Positions 24,294 to 33,512 of a stretch of DNA of 64,000 bases are shown here, one piece after another. Position 1 is the stretch's first letter, and the number at the start of each line of letters is the position of its first letter. The stretch spans positions 2,034,517 through 2,098,516 of the forward strand of contig NC_090956.1 of the NCBI RefSeq assembly GCF_040807025.1, in the 5' to 3' direction. Position numbers and translations under genes: made by a program. Under the pieces are notes generated by a model. That model did no database searches. It worked only from the letters and a program-made list of their open reading frames with translations, and was not told the DNA's origin. Source of the stretch: Struthio camelus. Lineage: Eukaryota; Chordata; Aves; Struthioniformes; Struthionidae.

Positions 24294-25070
24294 GGAGCAC
24301 CCAGCTCCAGGGGCACCCAGCTCCAGGGACACCCAGCTATGAGAGCACCCAGCTGCAGGGGCACCCGTCTCCAGGGGCACCCGTCTCCAGGGGCACCCAG
24401 CTCTGGGAGCACCCAGCTCCGGGGGCACCCAGCTCCAGGGGCACCCAGCTCCGGGGGCACCCAGCTCTGGGGGCACACAGCTCCAGGGGCACCCAGCTCC
24501 AGGGGCACCCAGCTCCGGGGGCACACAGCTCCAGGGGCACCCAGCTCCAGGGGCACCCAGCTCCGGGGGCACCCAGCTCCGGGGGCACCCGGCTCCAGGG
24601 GCACCCGGCTCTGGGAGCACCCGTCTCCAGGGGCACCCAGCTCCAGGGGCACCCAGCTCTGGGAGCACCCAGCTCCAGGGGCACCCAGCTCTGGGAGCAC
24701 ACAGCTCCAGGGGCACCCAGTTCTGGGAGCACCCGTCTCCAGGGGCACCCAGCTCCAGGGGCACCCAGCTCTGGGAGCACCCAGCTCCAGGGGCACCCAG
24801 CTCTGGGAGCACACAGCTCCAGGGGCACCCAGTTCTGGGAGCACACACCTCCAGGGGCACCCAGCTCTGGGAGCACCCGGCTCCAGGGACACCCAGCTCC
24901 AGGGCCACCCAGCTCCGGGGCCACCCAGCTGTGGGAGCACCCAGCTCCGGGGGCACCCAGCTCCGGGGGCACCCAGCTCCGGGGGCACCCAGCTCCAGGG
25001 ACACCCAGCTCTGGGAGCACCCAGCTCTGGGAGCACCCAGCTCCGGGGCCACCCAGCTCTGGGAGCCCCT
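24294..25070. repeat. 16-bp minisatellite, about 48 copies
   Basis: Unit close to CCCAGCTCCAGGGGCA with C/T, G/A variants (CTCTGGGAG, CTCCGGGGG). Sixteen is not divisible by three, so each frame cycles through the same 16-residue repeat (for example GTQLQGHPAPGAPSSR) over 48 nt; all three plus-strand frames and all three minus-strand frames contain long stop-free runs. These are by-products of the repeat. Confidence 0.95.
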
Positions 25071-26385
25071 TGCCGTGGCACCGCGGGCCCCAGGGGAGCG
25101 CCCAGGTGCGCCCGTCGCGGGAACGCCAGCCGGCGGGGGAACGCCCGGCGCAGGAATGCGCCGCGAGCTGCGCCAGGCCCGGCCGGGAGGGCAGCGCCGT
25201 CACCCAGCCAGAAAGGCGGCATTCATTCGTGCCGCACCGCGCTCCACCGCAGCCGCTGCCCCTCCTGCAGGAACGAGAAGCGGAGCGGCGGGCCGGCCCG
25301 GCCAGGCGCGGGAGCCGGACAGGAGCCGGGGCCGGTGCCAGCCCCACGGGGGAGCGGCGGTGGCACGCTCCTCGGACGCCCCGTCGGCGTCCCGCGCCGG
25401 GCCGGGGGCTGCGCAGGCAGCAGCTCTCCTGCCGGCCCCTTCCCTCCCCGTGCCCATGCAAGTGCCCGCGGGGCCGGGAGCCTTCCCGCGACGGGCTCCT
25501 GCCGCAGCGGCATCCCGGCTCGGCGCTGCGCCCGGCGGCTCTGGGTTGCACCGAGCGGGGGAGAGGGGCTCAGCCTGGCCCCGGCCGCGTGCATCCCGGC
25601 GGCTGAGGAGCAGCGTCTGGGCAGAGCCGATGGAAGAGGAAACCCCTCGGGGAGTTGTCTTCCTCCCGCCGCGGGCGAGGGCCCCCAGGCATTGTGTGAG
25701 CCCGGCCCAGCCCCGGCGGGAGCTCCCACCACCTCCTCCGGGGCTACCGAGGACGGAAAGCATCCCGTCCCGGCGGGCCAGGCCGCCTCGGTGGATGCCG
25801 CCGGCCTCCTGGGAGAGGCTGGGCAGCGGCGGCCAGGGAAGCGGGAAGGAAGCGGAGCCGCCCGGAGCTCGGGCCGGCCGGGGTGGGGTGGGCCGGCTTC
25901 CTGCGCCAGCCACAGCCCCCCCACCCCGGGCTTCGCCTGCCTTTCGGGCTGGCGTCAAACGCGTCCGCTGGCACGATAGGCTGGTGACGGCTCGGCCTGC
26001 CGGGACTGCCCAGAGGTTTGGGATCTGCAGAGCTCCCAGGCGGTGCGTTGGAGACGGGCCCGGAGCGGGGGCACATCCAGCTCCAGACCCCACATGCAGC
26101 GTGGGGCATCCGGATGCCGGGAGCACCGCCCTGCCTTGTGCTGCCCTACTGCACCGCCGAGCTGCGGGAGCGGCGGCCACAGCCGTGCCCTGCTGGGTGC
26201 CCGGCGCTGCGATGGGGACGCAATGCCCTGGGACACCTTCAGCCCTTTCACAGGGGTGAAATGGGCCCTGTCCCTCCACAGCTGACAACTGTCACGCTGC
26301 TCCCCGGCTCTCCCAGCAATAGAGTCCCGCGATGTCCGTGTGGCCACAAGATGGCACGGCAAGCCTTCCCCATGCCCGGGGGCCA
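25071..26385. other. CpG-rich spacer between minisatellites
   Basis: GC-rich DNA without recognised exons. Long reading frames continue into it from the flanking arrays on both strands but change character at the array edges. Confidence 0.6.
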
Positions 26386-27090
26386 CCGCTGCCCCTGCCC
26401 GGGCCTGCCCCTGCCCTCCTCCTGCCCCGGGCACCTGTCCTGGGACTGGCACCTGCCCCTGCCCTCCTCCTGCCCCGGGCACCTGCCCTGGGACTGGCAC
26501 CTGCCCCTGCCCTCCTCCTGCCCCGGGCACCTGCCCTGGGACTGGCACCTGCCCTGGGACTGGCACCTGCCCCTGCCCTCCTCCTGCCCCGGGCACCTGC
26601 CCTGGGACTGGCACCTGCCCCTGCCCTCCTCCTGCCCCGGGCACCTGCCCTGGGACTGGCACCTGCCCCTGCCCTCCTCCTGCCCCGGGCACCTGCCCTG
26701 GGACTGGCACCTGCCCCTGCCCTCCTCCTGCCCCGGGCACCTGCCCTGGGACTGGCACCTGCCCCTGCCCTCCTCCTGCCCCGGCACCTGCCCTGGGACT
26801 GGCACCTGCCCCTGCCCTCCTCCTGCCCCGGGCACCTGCCCTGGGACTGGCACCTGCCCCTGCCCTCCTCCTGCCCCGGGCACCTGCCCTGGGACTGGCA
26901 CCTGCCCTCCTCCTGCCCCGGCACCTGCCCTGGGACTGGCACCTGCCCCTGCCCTCCTCCTGCCCCGGGCACCTGTCCTGGGACTGGCACCTGCCCCTGC
27001 CCTCCTCCTGCCCCGGCACCTGCCCTGGGACTGGCACCTGCCCCTGCCCTCCTCCTGCCCCGGCACCTGCCCTGGCACCTGCCCTGCTGC
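26386..27090. repeat. 48-bp minisatellite, 14 copies
   Basis: Fourteen copies of a C-rich unit marked by CTCCTCCTGCCCC followed by GGGACTGGCACCTG. Several copies lack one G (47 bp) and one lacks about 8 bp, which shifts the phase. The plus strand reads WHLPLPSSCPGHLPWD-like repeats. The strand is strongly C-rich, so the complementary strand carries regular G-runs. Confidence 0.95.
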
Positions 27091-27136
27091 CCCTGCCCCT
27101 GGTGCTGCCCCTGCCCGGGGCCCGGCCCGCGGCTCG

Positions 27137-27152
27137 CCCCCCCCCCCCCCCC
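27137..27152. repeat. Poly-C run (16)
   Basis: Sixteen uninterrupted C between the 48-bp and the 18/19-bp arrays. Confidence 0.9.
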
Positions 27153-27265
27153 GGCAGCCCCGTGAACCAGCCGGGTGCAGCGGCAGGGGAAGGGTAACGC
27201 GGGGGCTTCTGTGCCCCGGCGCGGCCCTCTCAGCCCCCCGACGGCAAGAGCAGCGAGCGCCAGAC

Positions 27266-27890
27266 CCGCGGAGCAGGGCGCATCGCGGAGCTGGGACGCA
27301 CCCACGGAGCCGGGACGCACCGCGGAGCCGGGACGCACCCGCGGAGCTGGGACGCACTGTGGGGCCGGGACGCACCTGCGGAGCCGGGACGCACCGCAGA
27401 GCCGGGACGCACCCGCAGAGCTGGGACGCACCGCGGAGCCGGGACGCACCCGCAGAGCTGGGACGCACCGCGGAGCCGGGACGCACCCGCGGAGCCGGGA
27501 CGCACCGCAGAGCCGGGACGCACCGCAGAGCCGGGACGCACCCGCGGAGCTGGGACGCACCGCGGAGCCGGGACGCACCCGCGGAGCTGGGACGCACTGT
27601 GGGGCCGGGACGCACCTGCGGAGCCGGGACACACCCGCGGAGCAGGGACGCACCCGCGGACCCGGGACGCACCCGCGGAGTCAGATGCACCCGCAGAGCA
27701 GGGCGCACTGTGGGGCCAGGACACACCGCGGAGCCGGGACGCACCGCAGAGCAGGGACGCACAGCGGAGCCAGACGCACCGCGGACCCCAGGACGCACCG
27801 CGGAGCCAGGACACACCATGGAGCAGGGATACACAGCGGAGCCAGACGCACCCGCGGAGCCGGCATGCACCGCGGAGCCAGGCGCGCTGG
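27266..27890. repeat. 18/19-bp minisatellite, about 33 copies
   Basis: Units GGAGCCGGGACGCACCGC and GGAGCTGGGACGCACCCGC alternate (18 and 19 bp, about 37-bp dimers); copies become more degenerate toward the right end. Long frames on both strands are repeat artefacts. Confidence 0.93.
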
Positions 27891-28432
27891 GACCCGTGGC
27901 CGCGGAGCCGGGAGCACGGCCCCATCCAGGCGCGCCCCTGCGTGGGGCTGAGATTCACGCGTGCGGCCCGGCTGCCCGGGCGGGAGCAGGCGCTCAGCGC
28001 CTTCTCGGCATTTCTTCTGGCTGCTGCCATTGCCAGGCCCCAGGGAGGGCCAGACCGTCCCCAAAGCACTCTCAAGTCGCAGAGCTGGGAGGACCGAGGG
28101 CATCATTTTGTGGCCGCGGGGTGGGGGGATCAGTTCACGCTTCTGAGCGGCAGCAGAGAAAATTGTTTTACAAAACGAGAAATGAACTAGCTCATGGTTA
28201 ACTGAGTGTCTCGGTATTTTTGCCCCAGAAATTGGCAGGTACAAGTGTTTCTTTCCCATACGCCAGGGTGGAAATGCACCCTTGAATCGCATCTCCAGTC
28301 ATTGCCTTTCATTACCCTCTTTGGGTATCTCCTTGTGCAAAGCTGACCTTTACATGTTCTACCTCATTTTATCACTTACCTCCATCAAGAAGGGCAATCT
28401 GCCTCTGTGGCCACTCCAGAGGCTGATGGGCG

Positions 28433-28535
28433 CTGTTAACAGGCAGAGCCCTTTTCAAAACCAACTGCCTAAGGGATTACTGTTAATCGGGTGTCATTTG
28501 CCCCATCCGTGTCCTGTGTTACGCTGATTAACAGT
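28433..28535. promoter_or_regulatory. Cluster of CTGTTAAY motifs (palindrome and inverted repeat)
   Basis: CTGTTAACAG at 28,433-28,442 is a perfect 10-bp palindrome; ACTGTTAATC at 28,479-28,488 is exactly complementary to GATTAACAGT at 28,526-28,535. GTTAAY half-sites are typical of HNF1-type homeodomain binding, which is only a family analogy here. Confidence 0.25.
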
Positions 28536-28561
28536 TGACATTTGCCAAATTTGAAAATCAC

Positions 28562-28578
28562 GGGGGGGGGGGGGGGGG
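28562..28578. repeat. Poly-G run (17)
   Basis: Seventeen uninterrupted G on the plus strand, followed by a purine-rich stretch. Confidence 0.9.
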
Positions 28579-29789
28579 AAGGGAGAGGTGGCACAGACAG
28601 GGAATCAGTCAGGAAGAAACGGGGAGGGAACGGTCCTTCTCGCATTATACGGAGCACGGGCCAGGCTTTGTTAGCGGAGGAAAACACCCGTGAGATGGAG
28701 AAGGTGCCGCGGGCTTGGGTGCCCACGTGCAGTCTCCTTCCCTGCCTGCTGCAAACAGCCCGCCCCTGCCGCCGGGGCCGGCCCGGCCCGGGGAAGCACG
28801 GCTGTCCGTGGAAAAGCTGCGCTGCAGCGGCTGTTGCAAGAGCTCAGGCTCGTCTTCCCCTTACTTTGGCTGATTTCCCCCATTTTCTGCCGCATTTCCT
28901 TTACCATTTCCTTTACCCATCAACGGAGGAGCAAAGAGCCCTAAGGGCTGATGGGGCCGGTGGGGCCTGGGGGTGGGAATGGCTGGCTGTGATTTACCGG
29001 CAGAGGGGCACGCTGTAAGGTTTACCCCCGCAAACCCCCTCCCCACGCGGGGCCCCACGCAGGGGCCACGGCAGCGAGCGGCGCCACAGCTTTTCCCTTG
29101 CAACCTGAATCACAAAATCCTGCTGTCCTGACTACATGTTCGGGACACGCGGTCTCGGCAGCTGATTCCAGGCAGGTGGAAGCAGCTCGATTTGCCAGAT
29201 TTCCCCCAAAAGCAGCCAGCGCTAACAGCAGAGAGAGTCGGCTCTTTCTAGGAGCCGAACTCGAACTCCGAACCTCAGTTTTCCCTCAATCCCAGGTCTC
29301 ACCCACTGGCGATATGGTCACCCCGAAGGAGGAGCCTCCCTGCCCGCAGGCCCGGCACGCTGCCCCACGGCCTGCCCTGCCCTTGCCCTATTTTAATGGG
29401 GAACAGCATGTTTTTTCATTAGCAGAGATGTACATAAAATTAAGTTCTAAGTAGGAAAACAAACAATTGAAGCAGTGAGAACTCGCAGAGTTTTCATTCA
29501 GCAGAGTCCAGGAAAGATTTCTAACTATTTGTCATCTTAATTGACACTTAGCCTGGTAGTAACTCCCTACAGGGCAATAAAAGAGATTCACTGTAAAGCT
29601 GCAGAAAAAATTATTTCAGGGAGTTAAATCATGCCAGAAAAATCTGGGAGTTACTGGAACGCTAAAGCATCTGCCCCTGTTCTGAGCTGTAACATTTCAC
29701 TTAAAAAGCAGCACAACGCAGCAAAACTTTCCTTTGATCAAGTCTCATTTTAATGAGTGCAGGTTCCTAGGAAGCAAACAGTACATATT

Positions 29790-29862
29790 TTTATTATATT
29801 GCAAAGAAGCTAGTACAGAAATCTAAAAAAAATAAACAAAATAAATATCTTCCCTGTTTATT
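29790..29862 (-). terminator. NPW: Candidate NPW poly(A) signals
   Basis: Two minus-strand AATAAA hexamers, at 29,862-29,857 and 29,795-29,790, in AT-rich DNA downstream of the proposed terminal exon. Confidence 0.4.
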
Positions 29863-30100
29863 TCTCCCCAAGTTTATAGCACTAGGTTGACCTGAAAACA
29901 ATATGAATTTACCACTGTCTCTGGACAGTTGGCAGGAAAAAAATCAGATTTTTTTTTTTTAAATGCAATTGTCTATATGGTTTCAGAGGTCAGAAAAATC
30001 AGGAGAACCACTGGTGAAACTCTTCCTCATCAGCGACGGTAAAGTTTCCACGCTGGGCAGTCTTTGCTCTTCCAACTCTTCCAGCATCTATTGGGACCCT

Positions 30101-30136
30101 TCAGCGGATCACAGCTATATCTTCAACCGGGAGATG
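30101..30136 (-). CDS. NPW: Proposed NPW terminal coding exon
   Basis: A strong minus-strand acceptor (TCCCTTTCTCCTTTCCAG, AG at 30,138-30,137) opens a phase-0 frame of 11 codons, [11 protein letters not shown], then TGA at 30,103-30,101. Exon 1 ends in phase 0, so the join is legal. About 240 and 310 bp further on, AATAAA signals occur at 29,862-29,857 and 29,795-29,790. No similarity to the mammalian NPW C-terminus is seen, so another exon cannot be excluded. Confidence 0.4.
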   Translation of the reverse strand, partial: HLPVEDIAVIR

Positions 30137-32149
30137 CTGGAAAGGAGAAAGGGACGCCGTGATTTCGGAGACCCGCCTGCGCCATCCGGCCGCCCAGCCC
30201 GCAGCAGCTGCCAGCGCCCAGGGCCTCCCTCGCTGCGCGGGACAACGCTTCTCTGCCACGCGCCGAAACCTCGGTCGAAGCCCGCGAGGGCGGCACGCCG
30301 CCCCGGCCGCGGGGCCTGGCCCTGCCCGCGGGAACCTGCCTGCGGGGCGCCAGCGGGGCAGGACCGCGCGCGGGAACCGCCGCCGGCACGGCTGTGCCGT
30401 CGCCGACGTCCGGGCCGGCTGCCCTCCGCGGTGGCCTAACGCAGGGCTGAGCTGACCTTCTGGGGCTTTCCCTAAAACCGCAGCCTTCCCCCCGGAAAGG
30501 AAGGCGGGCATACGGCCACGCGTTGCACCGGCTCAGCCAGCACCCAACGTGCCCACGGGGTCCAGCTACGAAAGAACCACCTTGGCTCCCGCTTTACATA
30601 AGAGGGAAGAGACCTAACGCTTGGGAGCAGCCCCGAAAGGGCAGCGGGGCTGGGCGGCCGCCGGGGAGCCCTCGGGCACTGCCAGCCCGGCCCCGCAATG
30701 CCCTCGCCGGCGCAGCCCTCGCGGGGACGCGGCCTGGCGATGCACCAGCCGGGAGTCTCAGGTCACCCCGTTGGTCTATCCGCGCTAAAACCCGTGGGGC
30801 AGCTCCTGCGAACACCGGCCCCGGCCCCCGGCCGTGTCTCCTCTGCTCGAGCGCAGCAAACCTCACGGCTAGAACTTAAAAACGCAGCCAAGACTTTCGC
30901 AGACTCGCACAACCGCGCTCGCACGGCAGCGACAGCCGGGGCCGGAGAAACCGCCAGACCCCGGCCGCCCCGCAGGGCCACGGCTCGGCCCCCGAAGCCC
31001 TGGCGCCCGCCCCAGCCCCTGCCCAGACCTGCTGGGCACCCGCTGGTGCCCACGGGGTTCGGACACGTGTTTGGCTCACCGCTTGTGCCAGCACCCTGGG
31101 GTGCTGCGGGATGAGTGACTGCAGCGAGGCTCCGTGCACCCCGGTTATGTGGTGAAACCCCCGCAGTCCCCGGGGGCTGCAGAGTGCGCAGTGGGCACCA
31201 TGCGCCCCGTTACCCAGTGAAACCCCTCCAGCACCCCAATGTGCTGCAGGCTGCGAGACCGCAGCTGGGGACCAGGCACCCCTGTTTACCCACTGGACCC
31301 CCTCCAGCACCCCAGGGTGCTGCAGGATGGGAGACCACAGCTGGGGACCCAGCACTCCAGTAACACCACGACACCCTGGGGTGCTGCAGAGACCGTGATG
31401 GGGGACCATGCACCCCCAGCTCCCTGTTGACACCCTTCCAGCACCCTGGGGTGCTGCAGAGACCATGATGGGGGACCATGCACCCCCAGCTCCCTGATGA
31501 CACCCTTCCAGCACCCTGGGGTGCTGCAGAGAGACCGTGATGGGCGACCATGCACCCCCAGGTTACCAGTGACAGCCCTCCAGCATCCCTGGGTGCCACA
31601 GGATGGGAGACCGCCACAGGGGACCATGCACCCCTGCATACCTAGTGACACCCCCTGCACCCCGAGGTGCTGCAGCACCCGGGATCGTGCCCCCCCGCAC
31701 CCGGGGACCCACCGCCCGGGCCGCCCCCCTCCCGTCGGGGCCGGGGTTACCTGAGCTCGGCGGGCGCCGGGCGGGGGCCGGCGGGGGCCGCCCCAGCCCC
31801 GCCGCAGCAGGCGCTGCAGGAGGCGGCCGGGCCCGGGGCCGGGGCCGGGCGGCGGCGGCGCGGGCGGCGGGTTGCCCCCGGCGGGGCGGCCCGGGGGCGG
31901 CGGGGCGGCGGCGGCGGCGGCGACGGACGCGGCCCCCCCGGGCCGGCGCGGAGGCTCCGCCGCCAGCTCCCGGCGCCAGAGGTAGGGGGAGCGGCGGACG
32001 CCCATGAGCAGCCCCGAGGCGCGCCCCACCGTGTGGTACCGGGGGCTGGCGACGTGCTTGTACCAGGCTCCGGCCGGCGCCGCCGGCAGCATGAGCCCCA
32101 GCAGCACCAGCGCCCCCCAGGCGCCCCCCGACAGCTGCGGCCGCGCCAT
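30101..32149 (-). CDS. NPW: Neuropeptide W preproprotein
   Basis: Exon 1 (32,149-31,751) encodes a 28-residue signal peptide (hydrophobic core [16 protein letters not shown]) followed directly by [20 protein letters not shown], the start of neuropeptide W. Residues 29-51 give the 23-residue form, ended by Arg-Arg at 52-53; residues 29-58 end in SPYLW before Arg-Arg at 59-60, giving the 30-residue form. Family knowledge: NPW is secreted and activates the G-protein-coupled receptors NPBWR1 and NPBWR2 in feeding, endocrine and pain circuits. After the hormone the precursor is a Pro/Ala/Gly-rich tail. A short second exon at 30,136-30,101 is proposed ([11 protein letters not shown], stop), giving 144 residues, shorter than the human precursor. 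The gene is divergent from ZNF598, as in mammals. Exon 1 is certain; the 3' end is tentative. Confidence 0.85.
31060..31690. repeat. About 70-bp minisatellite in probable NPW intron
   Basis: Around nine copies marked by CCAGCACCCTGGGGTGCTGCAG and variants, then GGGGACCATGCACCCC. Copies in the centre (31,401, 31,471, 31,542) are nearly identical with 70-71 bp spacing, and outer copies are progressively degenerate. The marker segment contains a short inverted repeat, AGCACCC and GGGTGCT. The array begins about 60 bp beyond the splice donor of NPW exon 1. Confidence 0.9.
31751..32149 (-). CDS. NPW: NPW coding exon 1
   Basis: 399 nt, 133 codons, ending RRAQ at CTCAG with donor GTAACC (31,750). 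The start at 32,149 gives a normal signal peptide and lies about 100 bp downstream of a TATA box; an in-frame ATG further upstream (32,332) lies before that box and is rejected. Confidence 0.93.
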
Positions 32150-32246
32150 CGCGCCGCGCTCCCGACGGACGGCAGCCGCGTCCCGGCGGCCCCCGGCCGG
32201 CCCGGGGGTGCCCTGCAGCCGCTGCCCCGCGCCCGCGCCCCGCCGC

Positions 32247-32252
32247 TTTATA
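32247..32252 (-). promoter_or_regulatory. NPW: TATA box of NPW
   Basis: The minus strand reads GCTATAAAGCGG. Initiation near 32,220 would give a leader of roughly 70 nt before the ATG. A focused TATA promoter suits a tissue-restricted neuropeptide gene. Confidence 0.7.
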
Positions 32253-32384
32253 GCGGCGCCGGCAGCGGCAGCCCCGCAGGCTCCGCCCCGGGCAGCCCCG
32301 GCGGCCCCGCTGCCAGCCCCGGCCCCGGGCACCTCCCACCCGGCCGCCCCCCGCCGCCCCCCGCAGCCCCTGCCTGGCCCCGAG

Positions 32385-33175
32385 CATCCTCCCGGCAGCT
32401 TCCAGCGTCGCTCCGGCAGCCCTTCCCATGGCCCCGGGCAGCCCCTCAGCTACCCGAGCGTCTTCCCTGCATCCCCGAGCATCCTCCCTGCATCTCTGAG
32501 CATCCTCCCTGCACCCCCCAGCATCCTCCCGGCAGCCCCCAGCATCCCCTCATGGCCCGGAGCATCCCTCTGCATCCCCAAGCATGCCCCCATGACCCAG
32601 AGCATCCCTCTACATCCCTGAGCATCCTTCTTGCATCCCCCAGCATCCTCCCTGCATCCCCAAGCATGCCCCCATGACCCAGAGCATCCCTCTACATCCC
32701 TGAGCATCCTTCTTGCATCCCCCAGCATCCTCCCTGCAGCCCCAAGCATGCCCCCATGACCCAGAGCATCCCTCTGCATCCCTGAGCATCTTCTCTGCAG
32801 CCCCCAGCATCCTCCCTGCTGCCCTGAGCATCACCCTGGCAGCCCTCAGCATCGCCCCGGTAGCCCCCAGCATTGCTCCCACAGCCCCATGCATTGCCCC
32901 CACAGCCCCAAGCGTCTTCACTGCAGCCCCAAACATCCTCTCCATGGCCCTGAGCAGCCCCCCACCATCCTAAGCAGCCCTCCTGCAGCCCCGAGCATCA
33001 CCCCCGCAGCCCCAAGCATTGCCCCTCTCCATAGCCCCCAGCATCCTCTCCATAGCCCCCAGCATCCCCCTGCAGACCCAAGTATCTTCTCTGCACCCCC
33101 AACCATCCTCTCTGCAGCCCCAAGCATCCCCCCACAGCCCCGAGGATCCTCCCTGCCTCTCTAAGCATCCTTCCT
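32385..33175. repeat. 21-bp minisatellite upstream of NPW
   Basis: About 37 copies of a degenerate unit close to CCTCCCTGCAGCCCCGAGCAT. An 82-bp higher-order block (four units, including CATGCCCCCATGACCCAGAGC) starts at 32,581, 32,663 and 32,745. It begins about 130 bp upstream of the NPW TATA box. Minus-strand frames reading MLGAAGRMLGDAGRML are repeat artefacts. Confidence 0.92.
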
Positions 33176-33272
33176 TGGCCTGCCAGGACCTGCCTAACAG
33201 CAGCAAGGTTTATTGCCAGAGGAGAGAAGTTATAAACCAAGTGCAAATGAGGGCCTGCACCGGGGACCGGTA

Positions 33273-33287
33273 CCCCCCCCCCCCCCC
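33273..33287. repeat. Poly-C run (15)
   Basis: Fifteen uninterrupted C just before the CR1 fragment. Confidence 0.9.
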
Positions 33288-33334
33288 AGGTATAAACTGC
33301 AGACTCATCGCCTGGGGACTGGGAAATGTGCCCT

Positions 33335-33512
33335 GGGGGAATCGTTAGAGCACTGGAACAGGTTGCCCAGAGAGGTTGTGGAGTCTCCTTCCCTGGAGAT
33401 ATTCAAAAGCCATCTGGACACAATCCTATGCAACATGCTCTAGGTGGCCCTTGGACTAGATGATCTCCAGAGGTCCCTTCCAACCTCAACCATTCTGTGA
33501 TTCTGTGATTCT
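33335..33512 (+). mobile_element. CR1 LINE fragment, 3' end
   Basis: A 5'-truncated copy of about 180 bp with the well-known CR1 3' segment: GAGCACTGGAACAGG, TTGCCCAGAGAGGTTGTGG, TCCTTCCCTGGAGATATTC, GGACTAGATGATCTCCAGAG, GTCCCTTCCAACCTCAACC, then the terminal octamer-type repeats ATTCTGTGATTCTGTGATTCT minus strand-specific features such as poly(A). CR1 is the dominant retroposon of birds and other sauropsids. Truncation and lack of coding sequence mean it is immobile. Confidence 0.95.

Larger units (their letters stand above)
27891..30100. other. Intergenic DNA downstream of NPW
   Basis: GC-rich to about 28.1 kb, mixed to 29.45 kb, then AT-rich to 29.95 kb. The AT-rich part holds two minus-strand AATAAA signals that may end NPW. 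A cluster of GTTAAY motifs (28,433-28,535) and a poly-G run are listed separately. No exon is recognised. Confidence 0.5.

Noticed and set aside
23570-28201. Very long plus- and minus-strand frames (up to 727 codons)
   Set aside because: They are carried by the 16-, 48- and 18/19-bp arrays and GC-rich spacers; composition changes exactly at array edges.
29963-30439. Plus-strand 158-codon frame opposite the proposed NPW terminal exon
   Set aside because: No family resemblance; its second half is Arg/Pro-rich GC-driven sequence. The minus-strand splice acceptor and poly(A) signals are better supported.
31286-32332. Extended 348-codon NPW frame starting at 32,332 and reading past the donor at 31,750
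   Set aside because: The upstream ATG precedes the TATA box, and the downstream extension reads into the intronic 70-bp repeat; the signal peptide starts naturally at 32,149.
32446-33246. Minus-strand MLGDAGRML repeat frames
   Set aside because: They mirror the 21-bp minisatellite; no gene is indicated.
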